From: a virus
Virus record (IMG/VR): IMGVR_UViG_3300045922_000924
Coordinates: 1 to 20,728 of that record
Reading direction: 5' to 3' (one strand)
Length of the DNA stretch: 20,728 nt
Positions within the stretch are counted from its first letter, which is position 1; every line of letters starts with the position of its first letter. This document shows, piece by piece, positions 1 through 7,286 of the stretch. The notes beneath the pieces were generated by a model. It did not search any database and was not told where the DNA came from. It saw only the letters and a list, made by a program, of their open reading frames with translations. Made by a program: the position numbers and the translations under genes.

Positions 1-1030
1 TAATAAACCCAGTCATTATATCGCCGAGGCGATTTACTTTATCGTCTGTTAATTCTTCTATTGCTGCCTGAACATTGGTTGACGCTGTAGTTAAATATGG
101 AACAAAACTAACTTCTGTTGCAACGTGCGTGTGTGATATAGCAGCTACACCAGCTGTTGCTATTGAACGATTCACCCATTGATTTGTAATTGTGTCATAT
201 GATAACAAATCATAATTACTAACTCCTGTAGTTGCAACGTCTGTTAAGTCATTTAAACTAATTGGTGCTGTTGCGATAGCAGTGTCAACATATTGTTTTG
301 TTGCAGCATGTAATGGTAATGTTGGATTTCCACTTAGTGTTAAAGTTCCCGTCATTGTATCACCAGCTTTTGCAACTTTGTTAAAGTCTAATTCTTCTAT
401 TGCTAATTGTGTTGTTACTGCAACAATATTACCTGCTGGCGTGAATGGTGTTTGAGAAGCGTTTTTGTTATCTACGTATTGTTTTGTCGCTCCATCAGAA
501 GGTGCTAAGGGAGTTGCTAAATTAATAATTCTGTTATTGCCAACATCAAAATTTCCTGTCATAGGAACAGAACCGTCAGCCAACAAGTAACCGGCAGCAA
601 CACTTGTCCATATTGTACCATTCCAAATCAAAACGTTTCCTGTGTTTGTATTATACCAAAGATGCCCGATGTTCGGTAGTGTGGGAGATGTTGGTGATAC
701 AGTTATTTGGACTGCATCCCAACTACTACCATTATAAACTTTCATTGTATTGTTTGTTAAATCATACCACAATTGTCCTGACGTTGGGAAAACAGGAGGA
801 ATTGTTGCTGCAAAATTTTCAAGTAAGAATACTTGGTTTTCAGCAAGAATTTCGCCGTAGTTTGGAACTCTTTTGCCAGGTAACCTTAAAGAGGTATGTG
901 CTGCGGTGTTTACAGGTAAGGGGTTGTGTGGATTTTGTGGTCCATCAATAGTGGACGGTTTGATTACAAAAGGTGTCTTTGGACTTGTTAAATCAAATGT
1001 ACCTGTAAAATCAATAATATAATCCGACAT
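1..1030 (-). CDS. Tail fibre-like protein (3' end outside window)
   Basis: The frame from the ATG at 1028-1030 stays open for 343 codons to the left window edge, so the C-terminus is missing. The start MSDYIIDFTGTFDL and the following NTAAHTSLRLPGKRVPNYGE and AENQVFLLENFAA segments match the N-termini of the next two genes. Two GxLWY modules follow (GQLWYDLTNNTMKVYNGSSW and GHLWYNTNTGNVLIWNGTIW), then repeats of the type GDTMTGTLTLSG...AATKQYVD, common in phage fibre and adhesin shafts. An AAGGG Shine-Dalgarno lies ahead of the ATG, 31 bases after the stop of the upstream paralog. I infer a virion surface protein, probably distal tail or fibre, transcribed with the next two genes. Whether it ends in a collar domain like its paralogs cannot be seen. 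Confidence 0.8.
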   Translation of the reverse strand, partial: MSDYIIDFTGTFDLTSPKTPFVIKPSTIDGPQNPHNPLPVNTAAHTSLRLPGKRVPNYGEILAENQVFLLENFAATIPPVFPTSGQLWYDLTNNTMKVYNGSSWDAVQITVSPTSPTLPNIGHLWYNTNTGNVLIWNGTIWTSVAAGYLLADGSVPMTGNFDVGNNRIINLATPLAPSDGATKQYVDNKNASQTPFTPAGNIVAVTTQLAIEELDFNKVAKAGDTMTGTLTLSGNPTLPLHAATKQYVDTAIATAPISLNDLTDVATTGVSNYDLLSYDTITNQWVNRSIATAGVAAISHTHVATEVSFVPYLTTASTNVQAAIEELTDDKVNRLGDIMTGFI

Positions 1031-1061
1031 CGCTTTTTCCCTTGTTTATATAATATTTATT

Positions 1062-2816
1062 TTAGATTTTAATAATTTTATTCGTTACAATGTACGGCTG
1101 CATGATATTCATAGCAACATTACCACCTGTTGTTCCAGTATTTGATGGAACAATATTACCAGTTCCCAAAGCACCAGCACCCGTATTTAAAGCACCAAAA
1201 GAGTGATTATGTGCTAATAGTTCGTTTATGTTTTGAGCATGAGACGATTCTCCACCAATCGTACCAAACGCTCTAGTACCACTTGGTGTGTATGTAACTC
1301 TGAATGTACCTGAACCAGTGGTTGTCAAATTGATTGGATTTTGATTTTGTGCATTTGCTAACGAAGAAGCAAGTTGTATTTCTGTTGCTGAAATACGAAT
1401 AATCCAGTATGTTGTGGAATCAACCAACGGTGCTGGTGATGTGCCAGAAATAACATTAAAGACAACTGGCATGCCTGTAATCCATTTGTCAACATTAGAA
1501 GGAACTGTTATTCTTTCGTTTGTTATGTTAACAGCTGTGTCTGTGAAATTATCAAATTGACCAGCAGCGCTGCCTGCTCCAATGAAAGTTCTTTGTCCGG
1601 CGTTTGGTAAGCCCAACGTTTTATTTGCTGTCCAGTCAGCAGCAGCAGAAACGCCTCTTCCACCAGAAACGGGCGCGAGTTCTTGCGATAGATTCCATAA
1701 CAAGTTATATAAGTTTTGATATAACGCTCCTGCAAACGTTGCTCCAGAACCTGTATTGCCAATCGTGTTTCCGTTTAATAGTAACCAGCCAGCTGGTGCT
1801 GTTGTGCCTAAATAATCAAGTATTGCACCGGTCGGAAAAACTGTAACAGAAGCAGTTGCAGCGTCAACATATGCTTTTGTGGCTGCATCTTGGTTGTTTA
1901 CTGGATCAACGACATTAATAATGTTGTTGTTTCCCATATTAAGGACACCGCTCATTGTGTCGCCAGATTTGCTTACTTTTGTAGTATCGCCACTGTCAAC
2001 ATATGCTTTTGTGGCTGCATCTTGGTTGTTTACCGGATCAACGACATTAATAATGTAGTTGTTTCCCATGTCAAGAACACCGCTCATCGTGTCGCCAGTT
2101 ATATTAACATATCTTTGATCAAATTTATTTTGATTAACAATTTCCCAAACTGTTCCATCGTAGACACGAAGAACGTTTACTGGAGCACCAGAAACGTCAA
2201 ACCAGAGATCTCCCACAGTTGGATTTTCGGGTTGCGATGAAGAAGTAAAAATGTTTGTATTTGCTCTCCACTCCGTTCCTGTCCATACAAGCAAACGAGA
2301 AACAGGCGATGCATTTGGAGGTGTTGTTGATGTTCCTGAAATACGTTTAAGCCACGATGAGGGTACTTGACGATATAAAGAATCATACCTATATAAGGTG
2401 TTTGGTTGTATTCCTGGAAGAGATGGTGTTGAGCTTGTATACCAATAGTCACCATCTGATGGTGTTAATGGTGGTGTGTTACTACCTACTGTATTGCCGT
2501 GCACATTAATTGTTATGTCTTCCCATATTTGTCCAGTAAAATTCCAACGCCACCATGCTGTGCCTGGTTGTAAAATATAAAGTTGTTGTTCGTACCAAAG
2601 CTGTCCTTCTATTGGAAAAGGTGGTGGTGTTGCACCTGCCCAATGTTCAGTTAAGCGGAGCTGATTTTCATTGACAGCTTCTCCCCATTCAAGTGTGCTT
2701 CGACCATAAATTCTTAACGAAGAATTTGCTGTATTTCCTCCGGGACCATTAAAATCGCCAGTGTTTACTATAAATGTTGGCTTAAGTGGATCCGAAAAAT
2801 TAATTGTATATGACAT
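1062..2816 (-). CDS. Tail fibre protein with C-terminal collar domain (paralog B)
   Basis: This 584-aa protein is a probable virion fibre or receptor-contact protein. The N-terminal ~80 residues (YTINFSDPLKP, NSSLRIYGRSTLEWGEAVNE) are shared with both flanking paralogs and probably attach it to the particle. Next come GQLWY, GDYWY and GDLWF modules, then two near-identical 44-residue repeats (GDTMSGVL-MGNN-IINVVDP ... AATKAYVD). The C-terminal third is a phage collar domain: APAGWLLLNGNTIG, then LGLPNAGQRTFIGAG, and the end HAQNINELLAHNHSF ... NIMQPYIVTNKIIKI. A beta-rich insert (WITGMPVVFNVISG ... YWIIRISATEIQLASS) splits the collar. A TGGAGTG ribosome site precedes the ATG, and only 11 bases separate it from paralog C, so the genes are co-transcribed. 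Confidence 0.88.
   Translation of the reverse strand: MSYTINFSDPLKPTFIVNTGDFNGPGGNTANSSLRIYGRSTLEWGEAVNENQLRLTEHWAGATPPPFPIEGQLWYEQQLYILQPGTAWWRWNFTGQIWEDITINVHGNTVGSNTPPLTPSDGDYWYTSSTPSLPGIQPNTLYRYDSLYRQVPSSWLKRISGTSTTPPNASPVSRLLVWTGTEWRANTNIFTSSSQPENPTVGDLWFDVSGAPVNVLRVYDGTVWEIVNQNKFDQRYVNITGDTMSGVLDMGNNYIINVVDPVNNQDAATKAYVDSGDTTKVSKSGDTMSGVLNMGNNNIINVVDPVNNQDAATKAYVDAATASVTVFPTGAILDYLGTTAPAGWLLLNGNTIGNTGSGATFAGALYQNLYNLLWNLSQELAPVSGGRGVSAAADWTANKTLGLPNAGQRTFIGAGSAAGQFDNFTDTAVNITNERITVPSNVDKWITGMPVVFNVISGTSPAPLVDSTTYWIIRISATEIQLASSLANAQNQNPINLTTTGSGTFRVTYTPSGTRAFGTIGGESSHAQNINELLAHNHSFGALNTGAGALGTGNIVPSNTGTTGGNVAMNIMQPYIVTNKIIKI
1863..1966 (-). repeat. In-frame fibre repeat, unit 1
   Basis: This 104-base block inside tail fibre gene B recurs 132 bases away with only a few substitutions. 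It encodes the shaft repeat running from GDTMSGVLNMGNNN to AATKAYVD. The 132-base spacing equals 44 codons, so gain or loss of a unit would keep the reading frame. Confidence 0.85.
1995..2098 (-). repeat. In-frame fibre repeat, unit 2
   Basis: Second copy of the 104-base shaft repeat in tail fibre gene B, encoding GDTMSGVLDMGNNY to AATKAYVD. It differs from unit 1 by a handful of single-base changes, which points to recent duplication or ongoing gene conversion. Confidence 0.85.
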
Positions 2817-2827
2817 TTATCACTCCA

Positions 2828-4495
2828 TTAAAACTTTATTATTTTATTTAAAACAATATACGGCTGCATATTATTCATAGCAACGTTGTTGCCTACAATT
2901 GATGTAGTCGTTGTACTGATGTTTACGAAACGTGGTTCTTGTGGGAAATTTTTTGGGTTCAATGTTGCAACTTGTGGCAAAGTTTGAAAAATACCAGGAA
3001 ACGTGTGTGCATGTTTCAAAATTTCGTTTATGTTTTGGGCATGAGACGATTCTCCGCCCCGTCCACCCAATAATCTTGAATCTGTTTGATATGTAATGGT
3101 TGCTGTACCTGTACCAGTTATGGTTTGTGCTATATTGTTTTGAGCATTTTCTAGTGACGTTGCAAATCTAATTTGATTGTTATTTACACGAATAATCCAC
3201 CATGACCCATTCGTCAAACCACTAAAACCACTAACGTTTGATACAATAACAGGCATGCCAGTAATCCACGTATCAGTATTTGATACTACACTAACAGCGT
3301 TGCCGATTGCAGGTTGCGAAACCAAATTTTCAACAAACGTTGCAGGTCCCACACCAACTCCAACACGACCTCTTGCGTCCGGAAGATTAAATGTTGTTGA
3401 TCCATCACCACTTCCGTACGTTACACCTATTACAGCAAACAAGTCGGCATATGTTGTGCGTGACACAGCTTGTCCATCACAAATCAACCATCCTGCGGGT
3501 GCAACCGAACCACCATAATCTACAATCATTCCTACGGGAAAAATAGTATTATTCAAAGTATTAATCAGATTATCAACATATTGTTTTGTTGCTGCTTCGT
3601 TTGGTCCAGCAGGAGGACCAGATAATGTTAAAGAGCCGGTTAATACACCACCCGTTAAGTTTAATTTTAATGCGTCTTGGTTATCAACATATTCTTTAGA
3701 TGCTGCTGCTGTTGCAGATGGCGTCGGTGGTAATCCAAGCACTTGACTACCTCCTGACATGGTTAGATTGCCTGTCATTGTATCGCCAGTTATATTAACA
3801 TACACACTATCTACCAATGGTGTAATATCAGTTGTTGTTACCGGTGATGTTCCTGTAACGTTTCCTGTGTTGTTGGTTGTGATTTTTACAAATTGATTAG
3901 TTACTGGTATACCAACATTTGGTGTTAATGATTTCCAAGAAGCTTCTGCTTCATTGTATATTAAAAAGTCGTTACGTGGATTGTCAGAAAGTCCTGGTGT
4001 TGTTGTTTCAACTCTGTAATTTCGCTCTAACCAAGCAAACGTTGTTTGTTTGTATTGTGAGTCATACCGATATAAAGTTGATGTTAATATATTATAAACA
4101 TAGGATCCGATTGGTGCGGAAGGAGGTAAAGGACCATTAATTACTTCTACGTTTGCACTAATTTCATCCCATGAATTTGTTGTAAAATTATATCTATAAA
4201 ACGATGTAGCCGGCGCTGAAGGTGCTGGAAATAAAATTACTGATGAATTCCTCCAGTAAATTTCTTCTTTTACCCAACTTTGTCCGTTGATTGGGTTAAT
4301 TGGTGGAGTTGCACTTGCCCAGTTTTCAGCTAATCTGAGCAGGTTTTCGTTGACCGCTTCACCCCACTCTTGAGCATTTCGTCCATATAGTCTTAAAGAA
4401 GAATTTACACTTATCCCACCAGGCCCATTGAACGAATAGTCCGAAATGCTAAAACTTGGCTTTGTTAGATCTGAAAAGTCGATCTGATATGCCAT
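2828..4495 (-). CDS. Tail fibre protein with C-terminal collar domain (paralog C)
   Basis: This 555-aa paralog of gene B is the first gene of the fibre operon. It begins AYQIDFSDLTKPSF and carries the shared NSSLRLYGRNAQEWGEAVNE and GQSW elements. Shaft-type repeats follow (GDTMTGNLTMSG, AASKEYVDNQ, GSLTLSG, AATKQYVDN). Its collar domain is the most canonical in the window: APAGWLICDGQAVSRTTYAD, then FNLPDARGRVGVGVGP, and the end HAQNINEILKHAHTF ... NNMQPYIVLNKIIKF. The same beta-rich insert seen in gene B (DTWITGMPVIVSNVSG ... SWWIIRVNNNQIRFATS) sits at the same point inside the collar. A GGGAGA ribosome site and a late promoter motif lie just upstream. The role as a tail fibre or receptor-facing protein is inferred from the collar and shaft families. 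Confidence 0.9.
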   Translation of the reverse strand: MAYQIDFSDLTKPSFSISDYSFNGPGGISVNSSLRLYGRNAQEWGEAVNENLLRLAENWASATPPINPINGQSWVKEEIYWRNSSVILFPAPSAPATSFYRYNFTTNSWDEISANVEVINGPLPPSAPIGSYVYNILTSTLYRYDSQYKQTTFAWLERNYRVETTTPGLSDNPRNDFLIYNEAEASWKSLTPNVGIPVTNQFVKITTNNTGNVTGTSPVTTTDITPLVDSVYVNITGDTMTGNLTMSGGSQVLGLPPTPSATAAASKEYVDNQDALKLNLTGGVLTGSLTLSGPPAGPNEAATKQYVDNLINTLNNTIFPVGMIVDYGGSVAPAGWLICDGQAVSRTTYADLFAVIGVTYGSGDGSTTFNLPDARGRVGVGVGPATFVENLVSQPAIGNAVSVVSNTDTWITGMPVIVSNVSGFSGLTNGSWWIIRVNNNQIRFATSLENAQNNIAQTITGTGTATITYQTDSRLLGGRGGESSHAQNINEILKHAHTFPGIFQTLPQVATLNPKNFPQEPRFVNISTTTTSIVGNNVAMNNMQPYIVLNKIIKF

Positions 4496-4525
4496 AAAGT
4501 TCTCCCATATAAATAATATCTTATT

Positions 4526-4533
4526 TATTTATA
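4526..4533 (-). promoter_or_regulatory. T4-type late promoter for the tail fibre operon
   Basis: The minus strand reads TATAAATA, the T4 late promoter consensus, about 31 bases before the ATG of tail fibre gene C, with a GGGAGA ribosome site between. A late promoter fits virion genes. In DNA this AT-rich the 8-mer alone occurs by chance several times per 20 kb, so the call rests on position. The plus strand also carries TATAAATA at 4508-4515 as part of a 10-bp inverted repeat, without a gene downstream. Confidence 0.7.
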
Positions 4534-4594
4534 TAGAAAAATTGAAGAAAAACTAATGTTCTTTAGACAGGTGGTAGTTCAGGTTTGTGGTAGT

Positions 4595-5308
4595 TTATAT
4601 GTTTAGTTCTGATACTATTCTCCGTATTTTCTCGACAATTTTAGGATTGTTTTTTCGTTTTTCTATCCAATAGTCTGGTCTAATAAACGTTTCTAGTAAA
4701 ATTTTTTGTTCTTCGGTGGCTTCTCTTTTGTATTTTTCTTTAAACTTTTTACTTTCTAGTAATAGCCAAGGCGATAGTTGCCTTGTTCTTAACATATGTA
4801 AGATTTCATTTATTGAAATAGCAGAAAATATATCAGATATATCAACATCCAACGCAGACGCCTTTGCAACTAAACTGTCAATAGAAATTTTTACTTTTTT
4901 AAGTGGTGATAATTGATTATCTAAAAATTCAATATACAGACTATAGACCTCATCAGTTTTCCACAATGATGGTGGTAAATCTTTTTCTTTCATTAGCCAT
5001 AGAAACTTTTCTACGTCGGGCAACTTTACTGATTTTACAAATTTAGCAAACTCAATAAAAGTTCTGTAGTATTTGGAGTGAGCAAAACTTTCTGGTCTTT
5101 TTACAATTCTGTTATATGTTTTCATCCACATTACATAATAATTCAGTGCTGCTTGACCTATTGGCGTTTGCAGTTCTTCAGCACGAATCATATCTTTGCA
5201 CTTGTGTTGAAGAAACATATTTTCTCTAACAAAAAGCTTAGAGCAATATTTGCATTGATATCTCGGAGGTGTATAAGAAGATGTTTTTGCCACAAAAGTC
5301 ATTAGCAT
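4595..5308 (-). CDS. Unknown protein with N-terminal zinc finger
   Basis: This 237-aa protein has an N-terminal C-x2-C-x12-H-x-C zinc finger (C19, C22, H35, C37 in YQCKYCSKLF...FLQHKC), followed by a mostly helical body rich in aromatic and charged residues (ALNYYVMWMKTYNRIVKR, FIEFAKFVKSVKLPDVEKF, RQLSPWLLLESKKFKEKY). I recall similar proteins of unknown function in T4-like aquatic phages but cannot verify this. A finger plus helical body next to clamp-loader genes suggests a DNA- or RNA-binding role in replication or transcription, which is inference. Two starts are possible (ATG at 5308 or 5302); neither has a clear ribosome site. About 100 bases separate it from gp62, so it may have its own promoter. 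Confidence 0.8.
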   Translation of the reverse strand: MLMTFVAKTSSYTPPRYQCKYCSKLFVRENMFLQHKCKDMIRAEELQTPIGQAALNYYVMWMKTYNRIVKRPESFAHSKYYRTFIEFAKFVKSVKLPDVEKFLWLMKEKDLPPSLWKTDEVYSLYIEFLDNQLSPLKKVKISIDSLVAKASALDVDISDIFSAISINEILHMLRTRQLSPWLLLESKKFKEKYKREATEEQKILLETFIRPDYWIEKRKNNPKIVEKIRRIVSELNI

Positions 5309-5409
5309 AGATTAAAACATTTTTTGGTGTGTTGGAGTTATTCTTTTAAATATTTCAGACGTTTTTGTTTGTTCATCAATGCGACTTAGTTGTTTTTATA
5401 AAACTTCTT

Positions 5410-5970
5410 TCAGTCTTCAAAAGCATCTCCAAACTTCCCTTTACTTGTTTTGTGTATGTTGTTTGCTTGTCCTTCGTCTTTACTATTGTTTTTTCTAACA
5501 TTTTTTACTCCCCATTCTTTACTTATTTTGTTAATATCTTCTTCTTGTTTTCCTAACTCTTCAGCACAATAAACAACATCGTCATACGACATCAAAGCCA
5601 ACGCTTCCGTCCCTTGTTTTTTGGAATAATTGTAATATTGACAAATTACATCGAGCGATACAGGTTTACTATTCACCGTTTTTGTTGGTAATTTGTTCCA
5701 ATAATATTTTTGTGATCGCCCACTACAAGCAATTGTTAATAAATCAAACAACAATTTTTTGTGTTGGTTTCCTAAGTTAAAGATACATTGATTAACAATT
5801 TCATTCAACAAATAAATTTGTTGTTTATTTGTTGTTCCTGAAAGCCAACGTTGAACAACAAACGGAATAAACTCTTTTACTTCTTGTTCTGAAAGAGTTT
5901 CATAATAAGTTATATTTTTTTTACTTATTTCGCCCAGCAACTTAAATAAGTCTAATCTTCTTTCTGCCAT
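5410..5970 (-). CDS. 62: Sliding clamp loader small subunit (gp62-like)
   Basis: This 186-aa protein is close to T4 gp62 in length (187 aa) and sits in the gp44 transcription unit. In T4, one gp62 joins four gp44 subunits to load the gp45 sliding clamp onto primer-template DNA. The central GRSQKYYWNK resembles the basic/aromatic motif of gp62 proteins. The first ~110 residues are helical; the C-terminal ~50 residues are charged and low in complexity (KNNSKDEGQANNIHKTSKGK), longer than I would expect in compact relatives. Its ATG lies 19 bases inside the end of the preceding zinc-ribbon gene and has no obvious Shine-Dalgarno, so it is probably translated by coupling. gp62 is poorly conserved in sequence, so the call depends partly on gene order. 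Confidence 0.75.
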   Translation of the reverse strand: MAERRLDLFKLLGEISKKNITYYETLSEQEVKEFIPFVVQRWLSGTTNKQQIYLLNEIVNQCIFNLGNQHKKLLFDLLTIACSGRSQKYYWNKLPTKTVNSKPVSLDVICQYYNYSKKQGTEALALMSYDDVVYCAEELGKQEEDINKISKEWGVKNVRKNNSKDEGQANNIHKTSKGKFGDAFED

Positions 5971-6296
5971 TTTGTTAGCGCAAATTTTTTATTACAAAAC
6001 TTACATTCAATGTGATCACCTTTATGAACTAAATGTTCATAAGGATGAACACAATCTCGAACCATTTTATTTCTTAGAGTTGCAATTTCGTCTACTAAAG
6101 GAATTTTTTTAGTTTCCAATTCAAGAATTTTGTCTTGAATTGGTTTTAGTTCGGCAATTGCTTTTACGAGATTGTCCATCATCCTATGAAATGACATCTT
6201 TTCACTTCGCGTTGCATAGTTTGAAATTGCCTCCAAATCCATTCGTATTTTTTGTTCTTCAATTGTTTCGTTTGGTTGTTTTCTTTTCTTAGGCAT
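5952..6296 (-). CDS. Small zinc-ribbon-like protein between gp44 and gp62
   Basis: This 114-aa protein of unknown function begins MPKKRKQPNETIEEQ. I chose the ATG at 6296 because it overlaps the gp44 stop by 8 bases and has GGGGA upstream, while a longer frame would run deep into gp44. Residues 10-75 look like a helical, probably coiled-coil segment (KAIAELKPIQDKILELETKK). The C-terminus has a metal-site pattern: C82, H84 or H88, then C98-x2-C101 (HIECKFCNKKF). It overlaps gp62 by 19 bases, so gp44, this gene and gp62 are translationally coupled in a row. In T4 itself gp44 and gp62 are neighbours without such a gene between them. A clamp-loader accessory or nucleic-acid-binding role is possible but unproven. 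Confidence 0.75.
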   Translation of the reverse strand: MPKKRKQPNETIEEQKIRMDLEAISNYATRSEKMSFHRMMDNLVKAIAELKPIQDKILELETKKIPLVDEIATLRNKMVRDCVHPYEHLVHKGDHIECKFCNKKFALTKWQKED

Positions 6297-7227
6297 TAAC
6301 GTTCCCCAGTTGAATAAACATTGATGCGGCATTAATTTCCGGATCCGCAACAATTGAGTGTTTATATAAATGTTCTGCTATAATTACGATGCCTTGTTCC
6401 CAAGATTCTTTATTTGAAAACTTAGGACAAGCATTCAAATTTTCATACATAAAACGATACAAATCAATCCATTCTTCTCCTGTAATACTTGCACAAATTG
6501 TTTTTCTTATTTCTATCCAATCATTACGATTTAACATTTCCAAAAGGTTGAATTTCCAATCACCTCCAGCAATATTTTCATCGTTGGGCGATTGCAGTTT
6601 TTCGCCAATTGAATATTGTTGCAAACTATTAACAATTTTTCTTACATCAGGATATCCAGCTGCAACAAACTTTTCAAGAACTTTTTTGGAAAATTTAATT
6701 TTTTGGTCAACAAGAATTTCAGCACAATAGAGTGTTATGTCTTGTTTGTCCATTGCTTTAAATGTAAATTTTTGACATCTAGATTTGATTGGTTCTATAA
6801 TTTTATAATCATAATTACAAGTTAAAATAAAACTTGTAGTGTTAGCATATTGTTCCATCAAGTTTCTTAAAATTCCTTGAGCGTTTCCTGTTAAGTAATC
6901 GGCCTCATCGAGAAAAACAACTTTAAAAGAACCCATAGCATATGTCGAAACAAAATTTTTAATTTTTTCTCGAATTGTATCTACGGAATTTTCATCAGAA
7001 GCATTAAGAAAAAGAACATCGTTTTCGTCAACGCCAGTTTCTTTAATGAGAATTTTTGCTAAAGTAGTTTTTCCTGTTCCGGCAGTTCCAGCAAAAAGTA
7101 AGTGGGGAAGCTGACGATTGTTAATCATTTCCCTAATTGCTGCTTCTTGGTGTTTGTCTTGAAAAATAAAGTTTTCAACTGTAGAGGGTCTATATTGCTC
7201 AACCCACAACTTGTGTCGTTTTTCCAT
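6289..7227 (-). CDS. 44: Sliding clamp loader ATPase subunit (gp44)
   Basis: This 312-aa AAA+ ATPase matches T4 gp44 (319 aa), the motor subunit that opens the gp45 sliding clamp and places it on DNA. Visible motifs are the N-terminal LWVEQYRPSTVENFI shared with RFC small subunits, Walker A GTAGTGKTT at residues 47-55, Walker B VVFLDEAD at 103-110 and the SRC motif at 149-151 (KSRCQKFTF) carrying the trans-acting arginine finger. A helical C-terminal collar follows. A GGAG ribosome site precedes the ATG, and a good sigma70-like promoter lies 30-58 bases upstream, consistent with early expression by host polymerase. The following zinc-ribbon gene overlaps its end. Motifs, length and neighbour gp62 make this assignment firm. 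Confidence 0.95.
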   Translation of the reverse strand: MEKRHKLWVEQYRPSTVENFIFQDKHQEAAIREMINNRQLPHLLFAGTAGTGKTTLAKILIKETGVDENDVLFLNASDENSVDTIREKIKNFVSTYAMGSFKVVFLDEADYLTGNAQGILRNLMEQYANTTSFILTCNYDYKIIEPIKSRCQKFTFKAMDKQDITLYCAEILVDQKIKFSKKVLEKFVAAGYPDVRKIVNSLQQYSIGEKLQSPNDENIAGGDWKFNLLEMLNRNDWIEIRKTICASITGEEWIDLYRFMYENLNACPKFSNKESWEQGIVIIAEHLYKHSIVADPEINAASMFIQLGNVNA

Positions 7228-7256
7228 GCGATCTCCAAATATATTAGTATAAGTTT

Positions 7257-7285
7257 ATTATACCTGTGGTGACAGTATAAATCAA
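7257..7285 (-). promoter_or_regulatory. Sigma70-like promoter for the gp44 unit
   Basis: The minus strand has TTGATT (7280-7285), a 17-base spacer and a perfect TATAAT (7257-7262), directly after the stop codon of the upstream membrane protein gene and about 30 bases before the gp44 ATG. The -10 hexamer also begins a short inverted repeat (GTATAA-N5-TTATAC). This looks like an early promoter used by host RNA polymerase. Confidence 0.7.
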
Positions 7286-7286
7286 C

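Noticed and set aside
604-951. Plus-strand 115-aa ORF
   Set aside because: It is antisense to the tail fibre gene at 1-1030, which has clear family repeats in its own frame; no ribosome site.
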